Assembly: GCA_900548455.1 (NCBI GenBank)
Contig: URKQ01000004.1
Coordinates: 122,481 to 186,480, forward strand
DNA from: an uncultured Clostridium sp.
GTDB taxonomy: Bacteria > Bacillota > Clostridia > Clostridiales > Clostridiaceae
Length of the DNA stretch: 64,000 nt
Direction of reading: 5' to 3'
Part shown: one piece after another, positions 1 to 9,254 of the stretch
How the letters are laid out: the number at the start of each line of letters is the position of its first letter
How positions within the stretch are numbered: position 1 is the first letter of the stretch
The notes under the pieces: model-generated
What the model saw: the letters and a program-made list of their open reading frames with translations, nothing else
Told to the model about the DNA's origin: nothing
Database searches by the model: none
Translations under genes and position numbers: made by a program

Positions 1-2
1 GT

Positions 3-1064
3 ATCATTGCACCAATTTCATCTTGGGCTGCTTCAGTTATTTCACAGATGGATGGACTTTCTGTAAATGGACAGGCGCTTAATGGGATGGAAACTTTTAT
101 GGCAACAATACCTTTCAATTTATATGCTATTTTAACTTTAATAATGGTTATAATTTTATGTGTTACTAACATAGAATTTGGACCAATGGCAAAACTTGAA
201 AAAGCAGCAAGAAGTGGTAATGACAAAAATAGAACTAAAAGTGTTTCAGGAGATGAAGATGAACTTTCAAAGATGAAAATATCTTCAAAAGGAAAAGTTT
301 ATGATTTATTAATTCCAATTATATCTTTAATTATATTTGCAATTTTATCAATGCTTTATGTTGGTGGTTACTTTGAAGGTGGAATGACACTAGCTGAAGG
401 CTTTGGAAATACAGATGCTGGAGCAGCACTTGCAATTGCTGGCTTTGGAGCTTTAGTTGTAGCATTCTTATTATTTGTTCCACGTAAAGTTATATCTTTT
501 AAAGAGTTTATGGATGGTATTGGAGTAGGAGTAAAATCCATGGTAGGTGCTTTTATAATTTTAACTTTAGCATGGACAATCAGTGGTGTATGTAGAGATT
601 TATTAAGTACAGGAGATTTTGTTGGTGGACTTGTTGCATCATCTAATATGCCTCCAGCTCTTATTCCAGGAATAGTATTCCTAGTAGCAGGTGGACTAGC
701 TTTTGCTATGGGAACATCTTGGGGAACTTTTGGAATTTTAATTCCTATAGTAACTATGATATGTGCATCAGTTGCACCAGAACTTGTAAATGTAAGTCTT
801 GCAGCAACTCTTGCTGGAGCAGTATTTGGAGATCACTGTTCACCAATTTCAGATACAACAATCCTATCATCAACTGGAGCTGGATGTAATCATATAGAAC
901 ACGTTTCTTCTCAGATTCCTTATACTTTAGTAGTAGCTGGATGCTGTTTCGTTGGATATATCATTGCAGGATTTACTAATAATCTTATATTAACTCTTGG
1001 AAGTTCAATAGTACTTCTTATAATAACTCTTTTAGTGTTAAATAAAGTAAGCAATAAAAAATAA
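3..1064 (+). CDS. NhaC-family Na+/H+ antiporter (5' truncated by window edge)
   Basis: The reading frame is open from base 3, so the true start lies upstream; the first ATG seen, at 48, is internal. The visible part ends at the natural C-terminus. Family-typical features are the SSWAAS stretch at the very start, the conserved FGDHCSPISDTTILSS block near residue 277 of the visible part, and about nine hydrophobic segments. NhaC-type proteins exchange Na+ (or, in some members, organic substrates) against H+ in the cytoplasmic membrane. A hydrophilic loop rich in K/E (about residues 60-95) separates two membrane blocks. A strong terminator follows, so it is the last gene of its transcript. The exact substrate cannot be read from sequence. 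Confidence 0.85.
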   Translation: MIAPISSWAASVISQMDGLSVNGQALNGMETFMATIPFNLYAILTLIMVIILCVTNIEFGPMAKLEKAARSGNDKNRTKSVSGDEDELSKMKISSKGKVYDLLIPIISLIIFAILSMLYVGGYFEGGMTLAEGFGNTDAGAALAIAGFGALVVAFLLFVPRKVISFKEFMDGIGVGVKSMVGAFIILTLAWTISGVCRDLLSTGDFVGGLVASSNMPPALIPGIVFLVAGGLAFAMGTSWGTFGILIPIVTMICASVAPELVNVSLAATLAGAVFGDHCSPISDTTILSSTGAGCNHIEHVSSQIPYTLVVAGCCFVGYIIAGFTNNLILTLGSSIVLLIITLLVLNKVSNKK

Positions 1065-1079
1065 AATTTATAAGACAAA

Positions 1080-1107
1080 GTCAGCCAAAATTTGGCTGGC
1101 TTTTTTA
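1080..1107 (+). terminator. Rho-independent terminator after the NhaC gene
   Basis: Hairpin with arms CAGCCAAA and TTTGGCTG followed directly by a run of six T. It lies 15 bases after the antiporter stop codon. Confidence 0.85.
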
Positions 1108-1126
1108 TGTTTAGGAATTTTATGGA

Positions 1127-1141
1127 ATATTGTGGTATAAT
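1127..1141 (+). promoter_or_regulatory. Putative extended -10 promoter for the ABC operon
   Basis: TATAAT at 1136-1141 preceded by TGG (a TGn extended -10). No good -35 is visible. It lies 34 bases upstream of the first ATG of the ABC operon and just after the preceding terminator. Confidence 0.4.
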
Positions 1142-1175
1142 TATGTAAAAGATTATTTTATGAAAGGAATCATAT

Positions 1176-3158
1176 ATGGATAAGAAAATTAGAAATTCAA
1201 TAAGAATTGAATTTAAATTATTTTTTAGAGATGTTAAAAATTATATTCCAATAATAATTCCTATTATCCTATTAGTCATAGCAATCTTAGATTCTGGTAT
1301 CCCAATAGAAATTTATAAAGGTTCCAGTTTCGTTACTCAGGCTATTATATTAAGTTTTATGTTTATTGGGTACAATCTAGGAAGCAATGAAAAACAATGT
1401 TGTGAGATTTTTGACTTAATTAAAAATGCAAAAAAGGAAAAAATTATTGCAAAAGTCCTATTTTCTCTAGTATTAATTACGTTAATTAATTTATTATTTT
1501 ATCTTGTATCTGTTATTGTGCTAAAAGTTGGACATGCTGATGGAATATTTTATTGGGAGGGCTTACAATATTCTATTATATATTGGTTTTTGCCTTCTTT
1601 TATTAGTTTTATAGTAGGATTAATTTTTTCTATTTTAATGTCAGGGGTATTACCCTATGGATTTATAATTATTACATCTTTTCTTATAGGTCCAGTTAAT
1701 AAGGAAATTTCACAGCTTATAGGTATAAATGAGATAATCGACTTAAGAAAAGTTATAGTAGAGTTAAATATTGGACAGTACGATAATTATTCAATAGATC
1801 CTATTTATGGATTAGAAGTTGAACCTAAACGACTATTGCACAATATTATATTTTTGTTAGTTGTAATTATGATTTTATTTATAATTATTGGGGTAAAAGA
1901 AAGAATTAAAAAGGTTAATTATTTATGCTTTATGGGACTTATGACAATGATATTATGTGTTTTTATATTTAATTATAATAAACCATCTTTTGTATATAAA
2001 AATGGTCATTATGAGGATACATCAAAAAGCTATTATGATATTTTATACTACGAAAATAAGGAATTAATTAACATAGAAGATGATAATTTTACAGTGCTTG
2101 AAAATAATTTATATTTGGATAAGGAGAATTTGCTTTCCGTTAACTTAAAATCTTTAGTAAAGATAAAAGATGATTGTAGCAGATTAACATATACATTATA
2201 TAGAGATTTTAAAATTAAAGATATATTAGTTAATGGACAAAAAGTTACTTATTCTCAAAGTGGAGACTTCATTGAAATTGATGGAATATTTAAAAAAGAT
2301 GAAAGGGTAGAAATAAATTTTGTATACGAAGGGTTAAGTTCTCCAAAGCATTATTATAGTAAGAAAGCTATGATTCTTATGGGCTATTTCCCGTGGATTC
2401 CTCAAAGAGGTTATTATTCAATTATGAATAGTGTAGGAGAAACTTTTTATAAAACTAATGGAGATGAAATAAAATATACTTTAGCATTTAAGGAGAATGA
2501 TAAAGAAATATATACTAACCTTAAAAAAGATTCAAAAGGAAATTATTCAGGCACTTTGAAAGATGGGTTAACCTTAGTATCTGGTATGGTGGAAGAGAAA
2601 AAAATTAATGATGTAAGTTTTATACTTCCCATAATTTATAAGAATATAAGTAATAACTTAGAATATAATCTAGATAGTTTGCAGGGTACTATAAGTAAAG
2701 TATATGAGATATTAGATTATAAAGATGTAAGTGTTAAGAAAGTATTTATTTTACCAACTGGAAGGTCAAGATATTCGGATTATACAATATATGTGGAAGA
2801 TGAAAAAGTTACAGTTTCAGCAGGTAATGAAGTGAATTTAAGAGAAGAATTTTGTATTAGCAGTATAATATATGGACTATTTAATAACTGGGAAAGTCAG
2901 AATCAAGATAAGGACTTAGTACGAAGCTATGTAGATAACTTCTCTATGTATTATAAGGGGATATATAACGATGAGCCTTATTATGAAGTGATTTCAAGAA
3001 GCAGAAACGAAGAAATAGCAGTTTTAAATAAAGAAATCTATTCTTTTATAAGTGAAGAAAGCAGCAATAGGGTTAATGAGTTTTTTACTACATGGCTTGA
3101 TAAAATGAAGAAAAAAGAAAAGGTTGATATAAGTGATATTGAAGAGTTATTAAAGTAG
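1176..3158 (+). CDS. ABC exporter permease with M1-aminopeptidase-like ectodomain
   Basis: 660 residues. Residues 1-265 hold about six membrane segments with an ABC-2 permease look. Residues about 267-660 form a hydrophilic, probably extracytoplasmic part. In it, the stretch from about 310 (YTLYRDFKIKDILVNG, then FVYEG and YFPWIPQRG) resembles the N-terminal beta domain of M1 aminopeptidases, and a region near 510-600 resembles the body of the catalytic domain. However, no HExxH zinc motif is present, so any peptidase activity is probably lost. The ATPase gene follows after 10 bases and a second permease after that, giving a plausible export operon. M1 homology is my inference from short motifs; the substrate is unknown. 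Confidence 0.6.
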   Translation: MDKKIRNSIRIEFKLFFRDVKNYIPIIIPIILLVIAILDSGIPIEIYKGSSFVTQAIILSFMFIGYNLGSNEKQCCEIFDLIKNAKKEKIIAKVLFSLVLITLINLLFYLVSVIVLKVGHADGIFYWEGLQYSIIYWFLPSFISFIVGLIFSILMSGVLPYGFIIITSFLIGPVNKEISQLIGINEIIDLRKVIVELNIGQYDNYSIDPIYGLEVEPKRLLHNIIFLLVVIMILFIIIGVKERIKKVNYLCFMGLMTMILCVFIFNYNKPSFVYKNGHYEDTSKSYYDILYYENKELINIEDDNFTVLENNLYLDKENLLSVNLKSLVKIKDDCSRLTYTLYRDFKIKDILVNGQKVTYSQSGDFIEIDGIFKKDERVEINFVYEGLSSPKHYYSKKAMILMGYFPWIPQRGYYSIMNSVGETFYKTNGDEIKYTLAFKENDKEIYTNLKKDSKGNYSGTLKDGLTLVSGMVEEKKINDVSFILPIIYKNISNNLEYNLDSLQGTISKVYEILDYKDVSVKKVFILPTGRSRYSDYTIYVEDEKVTVSAGNEVNLREEFCISSIIYGLFNNWESQNQDKDLVRSYVDNFSMYYKGIYNDEPYYEVISRSRNEEIAVLNKEIYSFISEESSNRVNEFFTTWLDKMKKKEKVDISDIEELLK

Positions 3159-3168
3159 GAGGGGTATT

Positions 3169-4035
3169 ATGCTAGAAATATCAAAATTAAATAAAAGTTA
3201 TAAAAGTTTTCAGGCCCTTAAAGATATTAGCTTGAAAATAGATAAAGGAGTTTTTGGACTACTTGGTCCAAATGGAGCTGGAAAAACAACGTTAATGAAG
3301 TGTATAGCTACCTTGATTACTGATTTTACTGGAGATATTAAATATGAAGATGTTTCTTGGGTAAGGGGTAGTGAAGAAGAGGTAAAGTCCCTTATAGGAT
3401 ATCTTCCTCAAAGGTTTACCATGTATAAAAACTTGACGGTATATGAGGCTTTGGAACATATACAAATTCTTAAAATAGGGAAAAAGGATGAAAAAGAGTT
3501 AAGAAGTATATTAAATAAGGTGAATTTGATTAAGGAAAAAGATAAGAAGATAAATTCGTTATCAGGTGGAATGTTAAGAAGGGTTGGAATTGCTCAAGCC
3601 ATAATTGGGAATCCTAAAATTCTTATTATTGATGAACCTACAGCTGGATTAGATCCGATGGAAAGAGTTAGATTTAGAAGCTTAATATATTCTTTGGCAA
3701 AAGAGAATATAGTTATTATTTCCACTCATATTGTAGAAGATTTAGAAGCAATAGCAGCTTCAGTAGCATTTATAAAAAATGGAGAAATTATAAAATGTGA
3801 TAAGGTTGGAAAGATTATTGAAAATGTTGAAGGAGAAATATATGAAGTTGAAACAGATAATTCAAATTTAGATTATATTCTTCAAAGAAGCAATGTAATT
3901 TCTATTAAATCTTCAGGGAAGAAAACTATTGTAAGATTTTTAGGGAAAGTGGAAAATGGTACTATTGCTGAAGCTACATTAGAAGATGCCTATTATAAAT
4001 TTGTAGGAGTAGATAATTATGATGAAGAAGCTTAG
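3169..4035 (+). CDS. ABC transporter ATP-binding protein
   Basis: 288 residues. Walker A GPNGAGKTT near residue 34, Q-loop in YLPQRF, signature LSGGM near 131, Walker B ILIIDEPTAGLDP and the switch histidine in STHIVED. It should energise the permeases on either side (1176-3158 and 4019-4699). It starts at the ATG behind AGGAGGGG, 10 bases after the upstream permease, and overlaps the next gene by 17 bases, so the three are translationally coupled. The C-terminal about 80 residues are a poorly conserved tail typical of single-domain exporter ATPases. Substrate unknown. Confidence 0.9.
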   Translation: MLEISKLNKSYKSFQALKDISLKIDKGVFGLLGPNGAGKTTLMKCIATLITDFTGDIKYEDVSWVRGSEEEVKSLIGYLPQRFTMYKNLTVYEALEHIQILKIGKKDEKELRSILNKVNLIKEKDKKINSLSGGMLRRVGIAQAIIGNPKILIIDEPTAGLDPMERVRFRSLIYSLAKENIVIISTHIVEDLEAIAASVAFIKNGEIIKCDKVGKIIENVEGEIYEVETDNSNLDYILQRSNVISIKSSGKKTIVRFLGKVENGTIAEATLEDAYYKFVGVDNYDEEA

Positions 4036-4699
4036 GTTTGAGATTAAATCTATAGGTTGGGGATTTATAATCCCAATAGTTGCTATAACTTTTGCAGTTG
4101 TTTATATGATAATTCTAAAAGTTTTTAACTACGAAAGCTTTAAAGCATATTTTACTTTTGAATTATTTATACCTGTATTTTCATGTTGGTGGTCTACCTT
4201 TTATTTAGCTACTGTATTTGAAGAACGAAGTGGACAAGTTCTTTTAACTTATCCTATTTCAACTAAAAAAATTACTTTAATTTATTCGTTGAGATATTTT
4301 CTAATATATTTATTCTTGGTTTTAATTAGCTTTCTTCTATTAATTGTTGTTTTTAATGAATTCTCTATTAAATATCTATTGCTGTTTGTTAGTCAAAGCA
4401 TTTTTTACTTTTCTTTTGCTTATGCTATTATGTCTTTTTTATATAATAGTGGATGGACTATATTTTTATGTTTCTCTTATTTGTTTACTGAATTTCTAAC
4501 AAGGGGGCAATTATTATCTTTATACAACATTCATGATTTTGGAAGTCAAGCAGTGAGTTTAAATTTTCTTACCGTTAAGACAGTTTTATTTTCTACTATA
4601 CTATTAATATTAGGGCAGTGGAATTTTATTAGGAAAAACAAATTTAAAAAACTTTGTACTAAAACAAAGGATTTTTCTAAGGGGGATAATGATGAGTGA
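4019..4699 (+). CDS. ABC-2-type permease, second membrane subunit
   Basis: 226 residues with about six hydrophobic segments and a short basic C-terminus. It overlaps the ATPase gene by 17 bases and its 3' end overlaps the next gene by 11 bases. No catalytic motif is present. By context it is the smaller membrane partner of the ABC exporter encoded by the two genes before it. The motif FEERSGQVLLTYPIS after the second segment resembles the loop seen in ABC-2 permeases. Substrate unknown. Confidence 0.65.
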   Translation: MMKKLRFEIKSIGWGFIIPIVAITFAVVYMIILKVFNYESFKAYFTFELFIPVFSCWWSTFYLATVFEERSGQVLLTYPISTKKITLIYSLRYFLIYLFLVLISFLLLIVVFNEFSIKYLLLFVSQSIFYFSFAYAIMSFLYNSGWTIFLCFSYLFTEFLTRGQLLSLYNIHDFGSQAVSLNFLTVKTVLFSTILLILGQWNFIRKNKFKKLCTKTKDFSKGDNDE

Positions 4700-5558
4700 T
4701 TTAAATTATCATTGCAAGTGGAGATTAGAGTTAGCAAAGCGAATTTGTGAAAAAATAAAGGGTGTAGAAGGTACAAAAGGTATAAAGGCAATAATTGTTG
4801 GCGGTTCAGTTGCAAGAGGGTACGCTGATGAATATTCAGATATAGAAATACCTATATTTTGGGATGAACTTCCCAATGAGAATATTCGAAAACGTATAAT
4901 AAAGGAATTAAATGCAGAGTGTTTTTATCCATATAATCATGAAGCAAGAGAAGATAATATCATTGTAAATGGATTTAGGATTGATTTATGGCACATTACT
5001 TTCCAGCAAGAAGAAGAAGTTATAAAATCTGTAATTAAAGATTTTGAAGTTGATTTTGGAAGTAGTAATGCTATAGATACTATAAGAACTTGTATACCTA
5101 TGTTTGGAGAAGAAATAATAAATGCTTGGAAGACTAAAGCGAAAGAATACCCAACACAGATTGCAATAGAAAACATTAATAAAGTCCTACAATCAATTGA
5201 TAGTACACAGGTGGAACTGTATCTACAAAGAGAAAATCCAACATTATTGTTTGAACATATTGCTAACCTACAAAAAAGTATATTCCTAATATTACTTGCC
5301 TTAAACAAAGAATATTTTCCAACTTTTAAATGGATGTACAAAGCCCTTGAAGGTTTTAAAATCAAACCTGATAATATTGAAAAAAGATTTAGAGATGTTT
5401 TTAATTACTCACCAGAGGAAGCGTTTGATAATACTTTAGTTATTATGTTTGAGACCTTGGAGATGATTAATAAGATATATCCAGAAATTAACACAAGTAT
5501 AGTTTTAAGTAAACTGAAATCCGCTCGAATACCGCACATCCACCCGATAGATATTTAA
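4689..5558 (+). CDS. Nucleotidyltransferase-fold protein (MNT/DUF4037-like)
   Basis: 289 residues. Near residue 37 lies GGSVARGYADEYSDIEI. This is the GS-x(n)-D-x-D/E pattern of polymerase-beta-type nucleotidyltransferases, with a second acidic position later at IDLWH. Aminoglycoside nucleotidyltransferases and DUF4037 proteins share this layout, with a helical C-terminal half as seen here from about residue 160. It starts at ATG 4689 behind TAAGGGGG, with ATG 4692 as an alternative, and overlaps the preceding permease gene, so it is the last gene of the ABC operon. Whether it modifies a drug, a nucleotide or a protein cannot be told. Confidence 0.6.
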   Translation: MMSDLNYHCKWRLELAKRICEKIKGVEGTKGIKAIIVGGSVARGYADEYSDIEIPIFWDELPNENIRKRIIKELNAECFYPYNHEAREDNIIVNGFRIDLWHITFQQEEEVIKSVIKDFEVDFGSSNAIDTIRTCIPMFGEEIINAWKTKAKEYPTQIAIENINKVLQSIDSTQVELYLQRENPTLLFEHIANLQKSIFLILLALNKEYFPTFKWMYKALEGFKIKPDNIEKRFRDVFNYSPEEAFDNTLVIMFETLEMINKIYPEINTSIVLSKLKSARIPHIHPIDI

Positions 5559-5564
5559 CTTTAG

Positions 5565-5624
5565 GCTCTGTAGTAAAATAGAGCTTAATATTAAGATGCC
5601 AGTGAAAGTTTTCACTGGCATCTT
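5565..5624 (+). terminator. Hairpin pair ending the ABC/nucleotidyltransferase operon
   Basis: A small GCTCT/AGAGC hairpin (5565-5584) is followed by a near-perfect 15-bp stem at 5593-5624 (AAGATGCCAGTGAAA with its complement). There is no clean T-run after it (AGCGTTTT), so termination efficiency is uncertain. Confidence 0.55.
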
Positions 5625-5665
5625 AGCGTTTTAATGTAGATTATACTTCATATTATTATTTACAA

Positions 5666-5674
5666 TGATATAAT
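5666..5674 (+). promoter_or_regulatory. Putative extended -10 promoter for rbsK
   Basis: TGA followed by TATAAT at 5669-5674, 63 bases before the ribokinase start. No recognisable -35. Confidence 0.4.
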
Positions 5675-5736
5675 GTAGTTATAATTCATATAAGATTGTT
5701 ATTTATAATAAGTTTTAATTAGTAAGAGGTGAAATA

Positions 5737-6648
5737 ATGGATAAAAAGAATATTGTTGTTATAGGAAGTTTAAATATGGACTGGGTAATACCAGTTAATC
5801 ATACACCGGTTGAAGGTGAAACCATTTTGGCTGATGGATATACAGAGGTTCCAGGAGGCAAAGGAGCAAATCAAGCCTGTGCAGCTGGAAAGCTTAAAGG
5901 TAATGTTTCTATGCTTGGGCTTGTGGGAGATGATGAGATAGGCGATAAGTTAATAAATAACTTAAAATTAGTTAATGTAGATGTGTCTCGTATTGAAAAA
6001 AGTGAGAATATTAATTCAGGTTTGGCATTAATTAATGTTAACTCAAAGGGAAACAATAGTATTGTAGTTTTACCTGGTGCCAATGGTAGGTGTGATATAA
6101 AATACATAGAAAAAAATATAGATATTATTGAAAAATCAGATATAGTATTATTACAAATGGAGATTCCAATTGAAACTGTGGAGTATGTAATAACTGTTTC
6201 TAAAAATCTTAAGAAACAGGTAATTTTAAATCCAGCACCTGCGCCAGATTCATTAAGTGATGAAGTTTTAAGCAATATTGATATTTTAACACCAAACGAA
6301 ACAGAACTTGAAAAGATAAGTGGGAAAAATGTAAAAACCGTGGAAGATGCAATAGAAGCATCAAAGAGTTTACTAAATAGGGGTGTTAAAAATATTATTG
6401 CAACCCTTGGAGAGAAGGGAGCTTTGCTTGTTAATAAAGATGAAGTTAAAGAATTTAAAGCATTAAAGGTTGATGCAGTAGATACAACTGCTGCTGGAGA
6501 TTCTTTTAATGGAGCTATGGCTGTTTATTTAAGTGAAGGTCATACAATTAGTGAAGCAATTGAATTCGCTAATAAAGTTTCAAGCATTGCAGTAACAAGA
6601 AAAGGTGCTCAAACTTCAATACCAGAAAGATCAGAAATTGAAATTTAA
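5737..6648 (+). CDS. rbsK: Ribokinase
   Basis: 303 residues, normal family length. The N-terminal GSLNMDW, the GGKGANQA substrate-binding motif near residue 40 and the C-terminal DTTAAGDSFNG signature with the catalytic Asp identify a PfkB-family ribokinase, which makes ribose-5-phosphate from ribose and ATP. It starts at ATG 5737 behind AAGAGGTG. The next gene encodes a nucleoside hydrolase, which would release the ribose used here, so the two form a short ribonucleoside salvage operon (52 bases between them). No ribose transporter is adjacent. Confidence 0.9.
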   Translation: MDKKNIVVIGSLNMDWVIPVNHTPVEGETILADGYTEVPGGKGANQACAAGKLKGNVSMLGLVGDDEIGDKLINNLKLVNVDVSRIEKSENINSGLALINVNSKGNNSIVVLPGANGRCDIKYIEKNIDIIEKSDIVLLQMEIPIETVEYVITVSKNLKKQVILNPAPAPDSLSDEVLSNIDILTPNETELEKISGKNVKTVEDAIEASKSLLNRGVKNIIATLGEKGALLVNKDEVKEFKALKVDAVDTTAAGDSFNGAMAVYLSEGHTISEAIEFANKVSSIAVTRKGAQTSIPERSEIEI

Positions 6649-6699
6649 AAACTATTAGTAATGAGCCTAAGATATCAAAGGGAAAAGGATGGGAAGAAC

Positions 6700-7650
6700 A
6701 TGAGAAAAATTATAATTGATACTGATTGTGGAAGTGATGATGCAGTAGCTTTAATGCTTGCATTAAATGATGAAAATTTAGATATTAAAGGAATAACTAC
6801 AGTATGTGGAAATGTTGATGTATTTAAAGCAACTTTGAACACTTTAATGACATTAGAGGTTTGTAAGAAGAATATACCTGTTTATATGGGTTGTGAAAAG
6901 CCATTATTTAAGGAACTAATAACTGCAGATAGTGTTCATGGAGAAGATGGCATGGGTGATATGGATTTAATACATCCATCAATTACATGTGAGAAGGAAC
7001 ATGGAGTAGATAAGTTAATTGAAATTATTGAGCAAAATCCCAATGAAATTGAAATAATAACTTTAGGACCACTTACAAACATTGCTATGGCATTCATGAA
7101 AAGACCTGATATAAAAAGTAAAATTAAGCATATTTATTCTATGGCAACAGCTGGTTTTGGAGTAGGAAATACAACACCTGTTTCAGAATTCAATGTTTAT
7201 GTAGATGCAGAAGCTTTTGATTTAGTTTTAAGCTCCAAGGTTCCAATAACTATTATAGGTTATGATATGTGTACAGGAGAGGCAGCTTTAAATGAAAAAG
7301 AAGTTGAAGCTTTAAAGTCATGTAATAGTGAAATGGCTCAGTTTGCGTATAATTGCTGTAGGCTTTTACTTGAATATAACATTAAAAGAAATGGTGGATT
7401 TTTCTTAGATTTGCCAGATCCAATAGCCATGGCAGTAGCTTTATGGCCTGAAATTGTAATAGAAGCTCCAAGTTGTTATTGCTATACTTGTACAAAGGAA
7501 GAAATGCTTTATGGTCAAGTTGTTCCATATATAAAAGATGAACTTACAATAAAATCTCGCTTTGATTATGAAGCTGAAAATGCCATTGTAATTAAGAAAA
7601 TAAACACAAAGTTATTAAAAGAAAAGATGATGAATGTATTGCTTGGATAA
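6700..7650 (+). CDS. Inosine/uridine-preferring nucleoside hydrolase
   Basis: 316 residues from ATG 6700. This start follows GGATGGG and gives the family-standard N-terminus MRKIIIDTDCGSDDA, so the longer frame from 6661 is rejected. The calcium-binding DTDxGxDD motif is at the start, GPLTNIA near residue 127, and a later DLPDPIAMA carries the last metal-binding Asp. It hydrolyses the N-glycosidic bond of ribonucleosides to base plus ribose; the ribokinase just upstream would phosphorylate the ribose. Purine versus pyrimidine preference cannot be read. A strong terminator follows at 7714. Confidence 0.88.
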   Translation: MRKIIIDTDCGSDDAVALMLALNDENLDIKGITTVCGNVDVFKATLNTLMTLEVCKKNIPVYMGCEKPLFKELITADSVHGEDGMGDMDLIHPSITCEKEHGVDKLIEIIEQNPNEIEIITLGPLTNIAMAFMKRPDIKSKIKHIYSMATAGFGVGNTTPVSEFNVYVDAEAFDLVLSSKVPITIIGYDMCTGEAALNEKEVEALKSCNSEMAQFAYNCCRLLLEYNIKRNGGFFLDLPDPIAMAVALWPEIVIEAPSCYCYTCTKEEMLYGQVVPYIKDELTIKSRFDYEAENAIVIKKINTKLLKEKMMNVLLG

Positions 7651-7664
7651 ATAAGTATGACAAT

Positions 7665-7855
7665 TTGTAACTATTCAGCTATTAAAATAATTTAATTTTA
7701 ATATTAATATCTTACACCTTACTTAAAAAATAACAGTAAGGTGTTTTTTATGTGTAAAAAAATCTTTTCTAGACAATATAATACATGTTGCATTATACTT
7801 ATATTAACAAGATTGTTAAAAATATTAATTACACCCATTGGCTGAATAGTTACAA
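7665..7855. repeat. 191-bp interval bounded by a 15-bp perfect inverted repeat
   Basis: TTGTAACTATTCAGC at 7665-7679 and its exact reverse complement at 7841-7855. The interval carries the nucleoside-hydrolase terminator and no gene. The layout is that of a miniature inverted-repeat element, but no target-site duplication is clear. Confidence 0.4.
7714..7749 (+). terminator. Terminator of the rbsK-nucleoside hydrolase operon
   Basis: Perfect 10-bp stem ACACCTTACT / AGTAAGGTGT followed by six T. Confidence 0.88.
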
Positions 7856-7950
7856 CCAATTAGATGCTTCCATGTTTAACTATTTTTGTATGAGAACTGA
7901 ATTAGCAAAAAAACTTAATTCTCATAATAAATAAATTAAAGGAGTATGGA

Positions 7951-9201
7951 ATGAGAAAATTTTTTGATTTAAGTTTTATGAATAGAAATATTGGTCTTAT
8001 TATATATTCGAGAGGATTATCCAGAGCAGGAGATATAATGGAACAACTTGCATTTGTTTACTTAGCATATAAAATTTATCCGAGTGCCTACTCTATGGGT
8101 CTTATTATGTTCTTTAGTGGTTTAGGAAATTTTATAGCCGCACCATTTGTAGGTGTTATTGTGGATAAATTTAACAATAAAAAATTAATGATTTTATCAG
8201 AAATTATCCGTTTCAGTGTTCTTTTGTTTTTAGGAATTATGACTTTACTTAACTATATAAATATAACAATACTAATTATTGTAGCAATAATTTCTTCAAT
8301 AGGCGAATCTATATTTGAATCTTCTGCTTTATATGTAGTTAGACACAACATTGAAGATGGGAAATTTGATTTATACTCTTCATATTCGTCTTTTATAAAT
8401 ACTGTTCTACGATTAATTGCCATTCCAATTGCTGGAGTTTTAATAGATAATAATCTATATTATACTATTTTCTTCTTTGATGCATTTACATTCCTTATAT
8501 CAGCAATTTGTGTTTATTTTATTAAAAACATGAGCTTAAATATATATAAAGATGAGAATGAAAGTAAGCAGAGATATTCTAGTAATTTTATAGACTCTTT
8601 AAAATACTTATTAACAAAAAAAGATATTTTATTATTATTTTTCATATCTATTGTTATTACAGTGTTATTTACGCCTATATCAAGTTTTTTACCCATAATC
8701 ACATCTGAGTTTTTGAATACATCAAATTTTTCAGGTGCAATACTTAAATTCATGTATCAAATTGGTATTATTCTTTCATTATCTTTATACTCAAAAATCC
8801 TTAGAAATAAATTGAAGATTCATTCAATGAATTTGTTTCTTATGCTTATATTGTCAGGCACTTTGATTAGTTTTATAATTTTTGGGAATCTAGCAAGTGC
8901 AGTTGTTCTATTTTTTATAGTGGGTAGTTGTGCAATTTTATTAGAGGTGACAAATGGATCTCGTAGAATAGAGATGATAGATAAGAAGTATATTGGTAGA
9001 ATTACGTCTATTAATACTATGATTTTATATGGTATTTCTCCACTTTCATCATTAGCATTTGGGTACATTATTGATATAATTAGTATTCAGAAAGTTGTAT
9101 TAGTATGTGCGATAATTTTAGCCGTTTTCGGATTGGTTATTTATTCTATTTTGAAAAGAACCATTACTTCACAGGATATTTCTGAAAGTAATAGTATTTA
9201 G
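7951..9201 (+). CDS. MFS exporter, macrolide-efflux (Mef)-like
   Basis: 416 residues with about twelve hydrophobic segments. The loop between segments 2 and 3 reads GVIVDKFNNKKLMI, the MFS G-x3-D-R/K motif. The general look (GLIMFFSGLGNF, and VVRHNIEDGKFDLYSS in the middle) fits the H+-antiport drug exporters related to MefA. It starts at ATG 7951 behind AAAGGAG. It appears monocistronic, with a hairpin between promoter region and start. A second Mef-like pump is encoded at 51160. Substrate not predictable. Confidence 0.75.
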   Translation: MRKFFDLSFMNRNIGLIIYSRGLSRAGDIMEQLAFVYLAYKIYPSAYSMGLIMFFSGLGNFIAAPFVGVIVDKFNNKKLMILSEIIRFSVLLFLGIMTLLNYINITILIIVAIISSIGESIFESSALYVVRHNIEDGKFDLYSSYSSFINTVLRLIAIPIAGVLIDNNLYYTIFFFDAFTFLISAICVYFIKNMSLNIYKDENESKQRYSSNFIDSLKYLLTKKDILLLFFISIVITVLFTPISSFLPIITSEFLNTSNFSGAILKFMYQIGIILSLSLYSKILRNKLKIHSMNLFLMLILSGTLISFIIFGNLASAVVLFFIVGSCAILLEVTNGSRRIEMIDKKYIGRITSINTMILYGISPLSSLAFGYIIDIISIQKVVLVCAIILAVFGLVIYSILKRTITSQDISESNSI

Positions 9202-9254
9202 TTTATATATCATTTGCAAAATTTCTAGTATAGTATCTATTATTATGTGCTTAT

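Larger units (their letters stand above)
7651..7950. other. 300-bp intergenic region with terminator and a flanking inverted repeat
   Basis: It holds the terminator at 7714-7749, a 15-bp perfect inverted repeat at 7665-7679 and 7841-7855, and an AATTCTCAT-type hairpin at about 7890-7924 in front of the MFS gene. No gene longer than 10 codons is convincing. Confidence 0.6.

Noticed and set aside
4937..5365. 142-codon minus-strand frame
   Set aside because: Lies entirely inside the nucleotidyltransferase-like gene in antisense; Cys/Ser/Ile-rich composition typical of a shadow frame.
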